Shown in pieces: positions 34,810 to 43,093 of a DNA stretch of 64,000 nucleotides. Below the pieces are notes generated by a model, which was not told the DNA's origin, searched no databases, and saw only the letters and a program-made list of their open reading frames with translations. The translations under genes were made by a program, and so were the position numbers. Origin of the DNA: Bin87 sp963666415 (lineage in GTDB: Bacteria > Chloroflexota > Dehalococcoidia > Lucifugimonadales > UBA3495); NCBI GenBank assembly GCA_963666415.2, contig CAXXPD010000003.1, positions 186,001-250,000 of the forward strand. Reading direction: 5' to 3'. Numbering within the stretch: the stretch's first letter is position 1; every line of letters starts with the position of its first letter.

Positions 34810-34899
34810 GGCGGAGAGGGCGGGATTCGAACCCGCGATACCCTGGAAGGGTATACCGGTTTTCGAGACCGGCGCCTTCAACCACTCGGCCACCCCTCC
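34809..34899 (-). tRNA. tRNA-Ser (anticodon CGA)
   Basis: Read on the minus strand: acceptor GGAGGGG pairs with CCTCTCC-type 3' strand (one G-T), D arm GCCGAGTGGTTGAAGGC, anticodon stem CCGGT/ACCGG with loop CTCGAAA giving anticodon CGA (34863-34865), a long class II variable arm (TACCCTTCCAGGGTA) and T arm GCGGGTTCGAATCCCGC. The discriminator is G and CCA is encoded. Long-variable-arm plus CGA identifies serine, reading UCG. Its 3' end faces the integrase, the usual P4-type integration geometry. Confidence 0.95.
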
Positions 34900-35248
34900 G
34901 CATTGTAGCCGTTAGTTATCCCGAAACCCGCTGCGCTTAACGGGTTGCGCGTTCACCACCAGCTTACGATTAACGATTATTGTACCACTGCACTCCTTGC
35001 ATCCTGACCCGGCGGCGCATCCGGTTGCCAGTATCGCCACCGTCTGGCAGAATGGTGAGGCACGATTGAGAACGCATCGTCATCGACTCGACGGTGTAAT
35101 CAGCCTGAGCGTGGCGTGTCAGAATACCACCGTCGGGCTGTGGGCCGGGGAACGACACGCCTCGGCGCTGTGATCGACATAGAGTACAATCAACCGGGGA
35201 GGTCGTCGACACACGACGGATCCCGCCAATTGATGGAGGTACCGCCCC
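34900..35248. other. Intergenic region between tRNA-Ser and thrC
   Basis: About 350 bp holding the upstream regions of two divergent genes. TACAAT boxes occur near both, but no full promoter can be asserted. Confidence 0.35.
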
Positions 35249-36535
35249 GTGGCGTTTGTCAAAGGATTGAAATGCCGGGAGTGCGGCCGGGAATATCCGG
35301 GCGAGCCCCTCAACGTTTGCGATTTCTGTTTCGGCCCGCTGGAAGTCATATACGACTACGTGACCATTTCAGAGGTCATCAACCACCAGCGCATTAAGGA
35401 CGGCCCGCTCAGCATCTGGCGCTACGAGGACCTACTGCCCGCCCAGGCGGATGACCCGGTTGACATCATGGCCGGCTTCACTCCGTTGCTCAAGGCGAAA
35501 AACCTGGGCAAGCGGCTCGGACTCAACAACCTGTACGTCAAGAATGATAGCGTCAACCCGTCGTTCTCCTTCAAAGACCGCGTTGTGTCGGTGGCTGCCA
35601 CCAAAGCCGTTGAGTTCGGTTACGACACGCTGGCCTGCGCCAGCACCGGCAACCTGGCCTGCAGCGTTGCAGCCCACGCCGCCCGCGCCGGCATCGACGC
35701 AGTGGTGTTCATCCCCGCCGACCTGGAACGTGGCAAGGTCATCGGCGCCGCTGTTTACAACCCGATACTGGTCGCCGTGGAAGGAACCTACGACGAGGTA
35801 AACCGGCTGTGCAGCGAGGTCAGCGACAACTATCCCTGGGCCTTCGTCAACATCAATATGCGGCCCTATTACGCCGAGGGCAGCAAAACCCTGGGCTACG
35901 AGGTGGCCGAGCAACTCGGCTGGCGTCTGCCCGACCACGTGGTCATTCCGTCAGCGTCCGGCGCAATGTTCACCAAAATCTGGAAAGGATTCAACGAACT
36001 GGCTTGCCTCGGACTGCTGGACGGCGTGGCTCCGCTGCCATTCGGCGCCGACCAGAACACCGTGCATCACCCGGCGGTACATACCCGGATGCACATGGCA
36101 CAGGCCGCCGGCTGCTGCCCCATCGTTACCGCTTGGGAGCATAACCAGAACCAGATCCGCCCCGTGCGTCCCGACAGCATCGCCAAGTCGCTGGCCATCG
36201 GCAATCCGGCAGATGGCATTTACTCCCTGCGCGTCATTCGCGAATCGAACGGCAGCGGCTATGCGGTGCCCGAAAATCGGATTGTGGAAGGGATCAAGCT
36301 GCTGGCCGAAACCGAAGGCATTTTCACCGAAACGGCTGGCGGGGTTACCATCTCCGCGCTGAAGTATCTGGCCGAATCCGGGGCCATCGGGGCCGACGAA
36401 CTCACCGTCGCCTACATCACCGGCAACGGCCTCAAGACACAGGAAGCGGTAGAGCACGTGGTGAATCCCCTCATGATAAAACCGATGATGGGTTCGTTTG
36501 AAGCGGCGTTGGAACGCCGGGTGGCGCAGGCCTAA
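35249..36535 (+). CDS. thrC: Threonine synthase
   Basis: A 428-residue PLP enzyme of the threonine-synthase type. An N-terminal zinc-ribbon-like element has Cys9, Cys12, Cys24 and Cys27 (LKCRECG...VCDFC). PLP-binding Lys109 lies in VNPSFSFKDRVVS; SASTGNLACSVAAHAARAG is the phosphate/PLP loop. The start is GTG with GGAGG 9 nt upstream. It converts O-phosphohomoserine to threonine. It heads a probable operon with a NIL-domain protein and a MoaD-like sulfur carrier, so a related role in sulfur-containing amino-acid synthesis is conceivable, but ThrC is the simplest reading. Confidence 0.88.
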   Translation: MAFVKGLKCRECGREYPGEPLNVCDFCFGPLEVIYDYVTISEVINHQRIKDGPLSIWRYEDLLPAQADDPVDIMAGFTPLLKAKNLGKRLGLNNLYVKNDSVNPSFSFKDRVVSVAATKAVEFGYDTLACASTGNLACSVAAHAARAGIDAVVFIPADLERGKVIGAAVYNPILVAVEGTYDEVNRLCSEVSDNYPWAFVNINMRPYYAEGSKTLGYEVAEQLGWRLPDHVVIPSASGAMFTKIWKGFNELACLGLLDGVAPLPFGADQNTVHHPAVHTRMHMAQAAGCCPIVTAWEHNQNQIRPVRPDSIAKSLAIGNPADGIYSLRVIRESNGSGYAVPENRIVEGIKLLAETEGIFTETAGGVTISALKYLAESGAIGADELTVAYITGNGLKTQEAVEHVVNPLMIKPMMGSFEAALERRVAQA

Positions 36536-36586
36536 TGGCTGTTGCTTCCCTGGTTTTGCGACCTGCCAAGTAATCCGAGACAAACA

Positions 36587-36829
36587 ATGGCGAAACAGCG
36601 GGTACGGTTCACTTTTTCGGGCGAGTTGGTGCGAGAGCCGATTATCTATCGGCTTGGGCTGGACTTTGACGTGATAACCAACATCCGGCGGGCCGACGTG
36701 CGCGCTGATGTCGGTTGGGTAGTCCTTGAACTCGACGGCAACGAGGATGACATCCAGCGCGGTTTGGATTGGGTCGGCTCGACGGGTGTCCGGGTGGACC
36801 CCATCGCCGGCGACGTAATTGAAGGCTGA
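36587..36829 (+). CDS. NIL-domain protein
   Basis: An 80-residue protein composed of a NIL (ferredoxin-like, ligand-sensing) domain: RVRFTFSGELVREPIIYRLG then LDFDVITNIRRADVRADVGW and VVLELDGNEDDIQRGLDWV. In methionine transporters this domain senses methionine. As a free protein next to thrC and a MoaD-like gene it may regulate or assist sulfur amino-acid metabolism. ATG 36587 is the start (51 bp after the thrC stop). Confidence 0.8.
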   Translation: MAKQRVRFTFSGELVREPIIYRLGLDFDVITNIRRADVRADVGWVVLELDGNEDDIQRGLDWVGSTGVRVDPIAGDVIEG

Positions 36830-36898
36830 TACCGGAGGGCCGGGCATCCAGGATTTCCGGTTGCCGGGTTTAATGAAACAATAGGAGGAGATTCCCTG

Positions 36899-37174
36899 AT
36901 GGGCGTAACGGTTCGCATCCCCACACCCCTGCGGCGTATGACTGGCGGGGCCAACAAGGTTGAGCTGGAAGTGGCCGACCTTTCCCAGATGATTGACCGG
37001 CTGGAATCCGATTACCCGGGTTTCAAGGAAAGGTTGATAGACGAGGAGGGCGAATTGCGTTACTTCGTCAACATCTACGTCAACGGGGAAGACATTCGGT
37101 TCGACCAGGGCTTGGGCACCGCCATCAAATCAGGCGATGAAGTTAGCATAGTCCCGGCGGTGGCCGGCGGCTAA
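36899..37174 (+). CDS. MoaD/ThiS-family sulfur-carrier protein
   Basis: A 91-residue ubiquitin-like protein ending ...VSIVPAVAGG; the C-terminal Gly-Gly is the thiocarboxylation site. Typical hydrophobic strands are VTVRIPTPLRRMTGG, VELEVADLSQMIDRL and RYFVNIYVNGEDIRF. AGGAGGAG precedes the ATG. Family members carry sulfur for molybdopterin, thiamine, cysteine or homocysteine synthesis. Its place behind thrC and the NIL gene, not near moa or thi genes, favours an amino-acid role (inference). Confidence 0.85.
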   Translation: MGVTVRIPTPLRRMTGGANKVELEVADLSQMIDRLESDYPGFKERLIDEEGELRYFVNIYVNGEDIRFDQGLGTAIKSGDEVSIVPAVAGG

Positions 37175-37365
37175 ACGCCAGCCCACTGCGGGCGTTTCTG
37201 AACCGGGATTGCCGTTTCGGGTCTCATCCAGATGTCCCGGCTATCAACCGAGCGCGCCAACTCCGGTTGCACTCGCGGACGCAATGCGCGAAATATGAAC
37301 GACGTGTTGTGACTGACGCGAAGCTCAGCCCGTGGATCTGTCCGTCCGATTAACCTGCCATTCCT

Positions 37366-37391
37366 GCCCGGCGACATGCAGCCGGGCTTTT
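37366..37391 (+). terminator. Intrinsic terminator after thrC-NIL-MoaD
   Basis: GCCCGGC, 8-nt loop, GCCGGGC, TTTT. About 190 bp after the MoaD stop and 80 bp before the next gene. Confidence 0.7.
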
Positions 37392-37470
37392 GCATGGCAA
37401 TCCAAACCGCGCTGGTATACTGGCCGCATATCCCAAATTTGACGAATTGCGTTGACTGGAGGCATTTTCG

Positions 37471-38532
37471 ATGGCTGATCCAATCAAGATTTCCATGCGC
37501 GTTCCCGGCACCTCGACCATGCCCGAGTTGCTCGATATGATCAAACAGGTTGAGGCCGCCGGCTTCGACGGCGCGGGCATACTGGACAGCCAGATGATTT
37601 GCCGCGACACCTTCGTCACGATGGGTCTGGCCGCTAACGCCACCAGTACCCTAAAGCTGTTCCCGGCGGTAACCAATCCCTTCGGCCGCATCCCCTCCGT
37701 GCTGGCCGGCGCTGCCCAGACGGTTGCCGAGATTGCGCCGGGTCGCACCAAGTTCATCATCGGCACCGGCTACACCTCGGCCAGCACCATCGGACGACGC
37801 CCGGCCACGCTGCGTCAAATGCGCCGTTGCATCATCGAGGTCAAGTCGCTGTTGGCCGGCGAGTCGGTGGATTTCAACGGAATGTCCAATCGGCTCGACT
37901 TCGCCGGTAGCGACGGAGGCCAGGGCGTTCCGGTGCTCATGGCAGCGTCCGGCCCCCGTTCCCTGGAACTGGCGGGCGAAGTCGCCGACGGTGCGCTGGT
38001 GCTGGTTGGCTACACGCCCGGCATCATCGGCAAGGCGTTGGAGCACCTGGAAGTCGGCGCCAAACGCAGCGGTCGCACGCTGGAAGACCTCGATGTGGTC
38101 TTTGCCGTCAGAACCTGCGTCGCCGATTCCATCGACAATGCGCGCCAAATGGCCCGTCCGGTGTCAGTGCATTGGGGATTGATGTGGGGTGGACCCAACT
38201 GGTTGCCCTATTCCGGCCTGGACATTCCCGAATACGAGATTCCGCAAGCCGTCCGCGACGTTTATCCCGACCTTGGCCACGCCCCCAACTGGGATGAAGC
38301 CATCGAGTTGACCAAGTTCGTCAGCGACGACGTGAATACGCAATTGTGCGACGCCATGGGCCTCATCGGCACGCCCGAACACTGCACCCAGCGCATCACC
38401 GAGATGGCCCAGCACGGCGTAACCCAACTCTACCTGATGCCCTGCCTAACCTTCGCCCCGCCCCAGGCCGAAGTAGACGCCTTCGGTCAGCACATCATCC
38501 CAGCGCTAGCGGCGGCGGGCGTGGGGGCGTAG
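37471..38532 (+). CDS. Luciferase-like (LLM) flavin-dependent oxidoreductase
   Basis: A 353-residue TIM-barrel flavoprotein of the bacterial luciferase/F420-dependent family. Typical features are ELLDMIKQVEAAGFDGAGIL near the N-terminus, KFIIGTGYTSASTIGRRPAT with the flavin-binding region, FNGMSNRLDFAG, VPVLMAASGPRSLELAGEVA and a C-terminal LIGTPEHCTQRITEMAQHGV. Closest in style to methylene-tetrahydromethanopterin-reductase-like members. The ATG follows ACTGGAGG. Substrate unknown; such oxygenases are numerous in SAR202-type Chloroflexota. Confidence 0.82.
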   Translation: MADPIKISMRVPGTSTMPELLDMIKQVEAAGFDGAGILDSQMICRDTFVTMGLAANATSTLKLFPAVTNPFGRIPSVLAGAAQTVAEIAPGRTKFIIGTGYTSASTIGRRPATLRQMRRCIIEVKSLLAGESVDFNGMSNRLDFAGSDGGQGVPVLMAASGPRSLELAGEVADGALVLVGYTPGIIGKALEHLEVGAKRSGRTLEDLDVVFAVRTCVADSIDNARQMARPVSVHWGLMWGGPNWLPYSGLDIPEYEIPQAVRDVYPDLGHAPNWDEAIELTKFVSDDVNTQLCDAMGLIGTPEHCTQRITEMAQHGVTQLYLMPCLTFAPPQAEVDAFGQHIIPALAAAGVGA

Positions 38533-38695
38533 ACCTGCTCAAGCCGTGGGACGCGTATCGCGGCAATCTGGTCGCCAACGGTAATATGGTCGCCCAGGGA
38601 GAGACGCTAACCAGCTTGCCAACGGCGAACGTTTAGCTCTAAAGTACTGTATCAGCCCCGCAGTAGTGTTGGGGTAGTGGATACGAGGAAGGGCG

Positions 38696-39559
38696 ATGCT
38701 ACCAATAATGTCGCCGTGGACAACTACCTTCGACGACTTTGTGGCCTCCATTGAGGAGTCGGCAATCATCGCTGCCCCGTTTATAACTCAAACAGGTGTG
38801 CAACGGTTGGTAAAGGGACTTCAATCGAAACCGTCGGTGAATTTGGCGGTTTTGACGAGCCTTAACGCGCATAGCCTCATCGAAAAGTTATGCGATAGCG
38901 GGGCATTGTCCTGGTTGTGCCGGGAGGTTCCAAACACAACCGTAAAGCATATCCGTTACCTTCATGCCAAATCCTATGTCGCTGATGGCCACACTGCAAT
39001 CGTGACCTCCGCCAACCTGACGGGGGGAGGGCTATCGGGGAATTAGGAACTGGGAGTGGCTATCACCGACACTCATGTTGTGAGCCAAATTCCTGAGTAT
39101 CTGCATCAGTACGCCAATCTGGGCGTGCCGATTCCTCCCGGCGCGCTGGTAGAGCTGAACGCTTTGGCTCAACGCGCTCAAGGCCAGCAGCGGGCTGACC
39201 AGGCAATTCCTGACAACGCCAAGAGTGAAATCGAAGCGATACTCAACGACATCAACGAAAAACTTATCAGGTTGCGCGTTGATACCATCTCATCCTCGGC
39301 CGATACCAAAGAGTCAATCACGAGCCAGTTTTGCCTGGCTGTTGAGTTGGCGCTGAGCCAGCACGGGCCGATGCGTACCCGCGACCTCAATCCGATTGTG
39401 CAGATGCTGCTCTCAGAGTATTGCGACGACAAGGTGGATCGAGTCATCAACGGAGTATCATTTGGCCGAAAATGGAAACACCATACTCGGAACGCCCAAC
39501 AGCAACTGCAGCGAAACGGGGTCATCGTGCTCGAAGATGGCTTCTGGCGGCTGTGTTGA
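38696..39559 (+). pseudogene. PLD-like nuclease-domain protein with an in-frame TAG
   Basis: One frame throughout, broken by TAG at 39044-39046. Before it: IIAAPFITQTGVQRLVKGLQ and a phospholipase-D motif HAKSYVADGHTAIVTSANLT (His90, Lys92, Asp97, Ser106, Asn108). After it: ELGVAITDTHVVSQIPEYLH and a long C-terminal helical part. PLD proteins usually read SANLT..G...NYELGV, so the stop replaces the Tyr codon TAT/TAC. Full length would be 287 residues. Single HxK motif proteins dimerise to form a nuclease or are restriction-type. Either a fresh nonsense mutation or sequencing error. Confidence 0.7.
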
Positions 39560-39575
39560 TGAGGACTGAGTCTCC

Positions 39576-40011
39576 ATGACTCAACGAGAAAACATGACCC
39601 AACGAGAAAATCGGCAATCCCTGGTGGACATTATCAACTACGATTATTTTTGGCCCGACGCCGGTAGCGAAGACGCCGTTCACGGTTTTACACATAGCAA
39701 CGTAACTGTTCACGTTTGAGGGGACGAGTCGGCTTGCAAAGCAAATTCCGTGCTTGGCTGCCCCTCTGTGAGAGGCCTGATGGCCCGTAGATCCCCACAA
39801 GTCTGAACAGTTACATAGCAACGAAGTCCTTGACATTTGCGCCGATATGCTTCCGCCTTACGTGGTGACGCCGGTGGAAAAATCGGTTCTTGAAGACGCG
39901 CTGTCTCAATACATCGAGCGGCGAGACATCGGCGCTGCCGACGTCTCCCGGATTCAAACGTGGCTCGACCGTATGCCCGACGAAATTGCCATCATCGAGC
40001 GGGAGCCATGA
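39576..40011 (+). pseudogene. Unknown gene split by a MITE
   Basis: ATG 39576 begins MTQRENMTQRENRQSLVDII (a duplicated MTQREN) and runs to GFTHSN at 39701, where the MITE begins. After the element and one 8-bp target copy, it continues EVLDICADMLPPYVVTPVEK to ...AIIEREP with TGA at 40009-40011. The restored product is 104 residues. It follows the PLD gene by 16 bp, so it probably was its operon partner. Family not recognised. Confidence 0.6.
39702..39814. mobile_element. IS66-type MITE (113 bp)
   Basis: Terminal inverted repeats GTAACTGTTCA...TG.GGGGA, flanked by the perfect 8-bp repeat ATAGCAAC (39694-39701, 39815-39822). GTAA tips and 8-bp duplications are IS66 traits. The tip is identical to the IS66 remnant's end at 15822. 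Confidence 0.8.
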
Positions 40012-40022
40012 CTTGGCGATGG

Positions 40023-40028
40023 TATAAT
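40023..40028 (+). promoter_or_regulatory. Possible -10 box before the AbrB/PIN pair
   Basis: TATAAT 33 bp upstream of the antitoxin start; no good -35 seen. Confidence 0.3.
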
Positions 40029-40060
40029 ATCCTTACTTCCTTGTTGAATGGAGGCACGTT

Positions 40061-40282
40061 ATGCTTGCCAAAATCACCTCAAAGAACCAGATTACGCTTC
40101 CGAAGGCGGTGGTATCCGAATATCCAGATACGCAATATTTTGACGTAGTCAACGAAAATGGTCGAATTGTATTAACTCCGGTCAGGTTAACTCAAGCCGA
40201 TGCAGTTCGCTCCAAACTCGCTGAGTTGGGAATAACGGAGAGTGATGTAGCTGACGCTGTTGTTTGGGCTCGCCGAAGCTGA
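40061..40282 (+). CDS. AbrB/SpoVT-type antitoxin
   Basis: A 73-residue protein starting MLAKITSKNQITLPKAVVSE, the swapped-hairpin AbrB DNA-binding domain, then a short C-terminal helix region (AVRSKLAELGITESDVADAV) likely to bind the toxin. GGAGG precedes the ATG. Its stop directly adjoins the toxin start, so they are coupled. It autoregulates the pair in related systems. Confidence 0.82.
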   Translation: MLAKITSKNQITLPKAVVSEYPDTQYFDVVNENGRIVLTPVRLTQADAVRSKLAELGITESDVADAVVWARRS

Positions 40283-40711
40283 TTGGTGGCGCTGCGCCTG
40301 GTAATCAACACCAACGTGCTGGTGTCAGCGCTGCTGTTCCCTAACGGAGCGGTTTCCTGGATGCGTCGAAGTTGGCAGGCCGAGAACATCGTCCCTCTGG
40401 TGAGCAAGGAAACCACCCAAGAGTTGATACAGGTGATCTCATACCCAAAATTCCGACTCAGCGATCCAGACAAACACAATCTGCTCGCGGAATATCCGCC
40501 CTGGTGCGAAACGGTAGTAATGTCGGAAGCCCCCGACGTCCCGTGTTGCCGGGACCCTTTTGACCGCGCATTCCTTGAGTTGGCTGTGTACAGCGGAGCA
40601 GACGCTTTAGTAACCGGAGACTCCGATCTGCTATCGCTCGCCGATCAATTGGATCTGCCTATATTGACGGCGCAAGAAACACGCGAAATGATGGACAACA
40701 TCAACCAATAG
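40283..40711 (+). CDS. PIN-domain toxin (COG1569 type)
   Basis: A 142-residue PIN protein: RLVINTNVLVSALLFPNGAV with the first acidic position replaced by Asn (most family members have D-T-N). Later acidic residues are in CCRDPFDRAFLELAVYSGAD and ALVTGDSDLLSLADQ. Start TTG 40283, no spacing from the antitoxin. The Asn in place of the usual first Asp may weaken or abolish catalysis. Putative endoribonuclease otherwise. Confidence 0.8.
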   Translation: MVALRLVINTNVLVSALLFPNGAVSWMRRSWQAENIVPLVSKETTQELIQVISYPKFRLSDPDKHNLLAEYPPWCETVVMSEAPDVPCCRDPFDRAFLELAVYSGADALVTGDSDLLSLADQLDLPILTAQETREMMDNINQ

Positions 40712-40722
40712 TTGAACCCTCC

Positions 40723-42357
40723 ATGACCTCTAGCACAAATCAACCTCACCCCCACACCCTCTCCGGCCTGCCTATTGGTCCGCTGTACACCCCCGATGGC
40801 CTGGCGGCATCGGGTTTCGACCCCGCCGCCGACCTTGGCGAGCCGGGTCAATTCCCCTTTACCCGCGGCGCCTACCCGGACATGTACCGGGGTCGGTTGT
40901 GGACCCGACGGCAGATTGCCGGTTTTGGGACTGCCAGAGCCACCAACGAACGCTATCGGTTCCTGCTGGCCCACGGCCAGACCGGGCTCAGCACCGACTT
41001 CGATCACCCGACCCTCACCGGCTACGATTCGGACCACGAGCTGGCCGAGGGCGAAGTGGGGCGCCTGGGTGTCGCAATCGACACCGCCGCCGACATGGGC
41101 GAGCTCTTCGACGGCATCCCCCTGGACCAGGCCAGCGTCTCGTTGACCATCAACCACCCCACCATCGTGCTGCTTGGTATGTTCCTCAATGTTGCCGAAA
41201 CCCGCGGCACACCCTGGCCGTCCCTGCGCGGCACCGTCCAGAACGATTCTCTCAAAGAGTTTCACGGCCAGAAGACCTTTGCGCTGCCGCCCGGCCCTGC
41301 TCTCAAGCTCACCACCGACGTGGTGGAGTTCTGCACCCAGCACGTCCCCAACTGGTACACCATCTCCATCAGCGGCTATCACACCCGCGAAGCCGGTTCC
41401 GACGCCGTGCAGGAGCTCGCCTTCACCGTCGCCCAGGGCATGGCCTACGTGGAATCCGCCATGCGACGCGGCCTGCCCGTAGATGCCTTCGCCTCCCGCC
41501 TGTCCCACTTCTTCGGCGTGCACAACGATTTCTTCGAGGAGATTGCCAAGTTCCGCGCCGCACGACGCATGTGGGCTCGTATCATGCGCGACCGTTACGG
41601 CGCAACGCGCCCGGAGTCGATGCGGATGCGCTTCCACACGCAAACCCTGGGTTCAACGCTGGTTAGACAGGACCCGCTCAACAACATCCTGCGCGGCGGA
41701 CTGCAGGCGCTGGCGGCGGTGTTGGGCGGTACCCAGTCGCTCCACGTCAGCGGCTACGACGAGGCTTACGACATCCCGTCGGAAGAGGCCATGCGTATTT
41801 CCCTGGCCACCCAGATGATTCTGGCCAACGAAAGCGGGGTCGCCGCTACCCCCGACCCCCTGGGCGGCGCTCCATATCTGGAAACCTTGACCAGCCAGCT
41901 GGAAGGGGCGGCCAACGCCTACATCGAGCGCATCGACGAAATGGGCAACGGCAGCATGCTGGATGGAATGCTGGAGGCCGTATCCAACGGCTACATCGAG
42001 AGCGAGATTGCCCACGCGTCCTACCGTTACCAACAGCGGGTGGAATCCGGCGACTACACCATCGTCGGCGTTAACGACGAATACCGGGAAGACGCCACCT
42101 CTGCCGGCGCACTGGAGCTGTTTGAGTTCGACCAGGGAGAGGAAGACCGCCAGATCGCGCGACTCCACGACGTTCGGCGCTCACGCAGCGAGGCCGATGC
42201 TGCCGACACGCTGCGTCAAATCGTGAAGTCCGCCCGCGACGATGCCAACCTGCTGCCGGCCATCATCCCGGCCGTAGCCGCCGGCGTTACCGAGGGCGAG
42301 ATTATGGGCGCGCTCCGCGACGAGTGGGGCGAATACACCGACCCGGGCGTGTTTTAG
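40723..42357 (+). CDS. B12-dependent acyl-CoA mutase, large subunit
   Basis: A 544-residue homologue of the methylmalonyl-CoA mutase catalytic (TIM-barrel) domain: FPFTRGAYPDMYRGRLWTRR, GQTGLSTDFDHPTLTGYDSD, QNDSLKEFHGQKTFALPPGP, ISISGYHTREAGSDAVQELA, FRAARRMWARIMRDRYGATR, GGTQSLHVSGYDEAYDIPSE. It lacks the C-terminal B12 domain, which is a separate gene 1.07 kb downstream (43428). Where classical mutases have an Arg after the PQPSM block (carboxylate contact), this one has PGPALKLTT with Lys, so the substrate may not be methylmalonyl-CoA. Intact, starts ATG 12 bp after the PIN toxin. Confidence 0.85.
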   Translation: MTSSTNQPHPHTLSGLPIGPLYTPDGLAASGFDPAADLGEPGQFPFTRGAYPDMYRGRLWTRRQIAGFGTARATNERYRFLLAHGQTGLSTDFDHPTLTGYDSDHELAEGEVGRLGVAIDTAADMGELFDGIPLDQASVSLTINHPTIVLLGMFLNVAETRGTPWPSLRGTVQNDSLKEFHGQKTFALPPGPALKLTTDVVEFCTQHVPNWYTISISGYHTREAGSDAVQELAFTVAQGMAYVESAMRRGLPVDAFASRLSHFFGVHNDFFEEIAKFRAARRMWARIMRDRYGATRPESMRMRFHTQTLGSTLVRQDPLNNILRGGLQALAAVLGGTQSLHVSGYDEAYDIPSEEAMRISLATQMILANESGVAATPDPLGGAPYLETLTSQLEGAANAYIERIDEMGNGSMLDGMLEAVSNGYIESEIAHASYRYQQRVESGDYTIVGVNDEYREDATSAGALELFEFDQGEEDRQIARLHDVRRSRSEADAADTLRQIVKSARDDANLLPAIIPAVAAGVTEGEIMGALRDEWGEYTDPGVF

Positions 42358-42385
42358 GTACCACGCCAACGGTAAGGTACCTGCG

Positions 42386-43093
42386 ATGGGAAACGCGGAA
42401 ACGCAAGCCGGCCACAGTATAAACTCCAGATTGGGCCTAATGGCCAGATGCATGGAAGGATTGCACGCCCGTTTAGGAATCCCGCCGTTGTTCGTTTCGC
42501 TGGAATCGATTGAGGAAGATATTTCCGCAGTACCAGTCACCCGGTTCTGGACGGAAGCGGATGCAAACGCGCTTTGGGAAACTGCGGCGCTAAGTTTAAT
42601 TAATAGCAACGTCGGGCCAGCCAATGTTTGGCCTGAGGTTGATGGGGTTTTTGAGGAACTGGCGCTAAATGCGGCTCAGCACTCCGGCTCACAACAGGGG
42701 AGCTACGGTACTGTGGAGATAGACGTCAGGGACGATGCGATCGTGTATGTAATCGGGATCGCTGACGCCGGCATCGGCATACCGGCATCTTTACGCGGCA
42801 ATTTGGAGTACGCATCCATTGCAAATGATGAGGACGCAATTTTTCGGGCCACGGAGTTGGACGTAACGGGTACAATGGAACCTCGCGGTGCGGGTTTACA
42901 CCACGTAATAGAAAAAGTGCGAGTGTTTGGCGGTGAGTTGACCATTATTTCGGGTGAAGGCTTTCTGATGGTTAAAGGTGGCCCAGAACCTATCCTTGGC
43001 CGAATGGTTGAGTTGGGAAGACTCCCTTATCAAGGAACGACCGTCCTGGTAGCGTTACCGATTCCGGCGATGAATACATCTGATGGCGAATGA
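42386..43093 (+). CDS. GHKL ATPase-domain protein (anti-sigma/histidine-kinase like)
   Basis: A 235-residue protein. The C-terminal half is a HATPase_c fold: VFEELALNAAQHSGSQQGSY (N box), VIGIADAGIGIPASLRGNLE (G1 box, D.G.GIP) and EPRGAGLHHVIEKVRVFGGE (G2 box). There is no obvious histidine phospho-acceptor domain. The N-terminal part (MEGLHARLGIPPLFVSLESI) is unrecognised. It overlaps the next gene (STAS-like) by 4 bp. Sits between the two subunits of the acyl-CoA mutase, with visibly lower GC than its neighbours, suggesting a separate origin. Function in signalling is inferred. Confidence 0.72.
   Translation: MGNAETQAGHSINSRLGLMARCMEGLHARLGIPPLFVSLESIEEDISAVPVTRFWTEADANALWETAALSLINSNVGPANVWPEVDGVFEELALNAAQHSGSQQGSYGTVEIDVRDDAIVYVIGIADAGIGIPASLRGNLEYASIANDEDAIFRATELDVTGTMEPRGAGLHHVIEKVRVFGGELTIISGEGFLMVKGGPEPILGRMVELGRLPYQGTTVLVALPIPAMNTSDGE

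Noticed and set aside
38696..39559. Selenocysteine or pyrrolysine recoding at the stop codon
   Set aside because: TAG excludes selenocysteine; no pyl genes are visible and the expected residue is Tyr.
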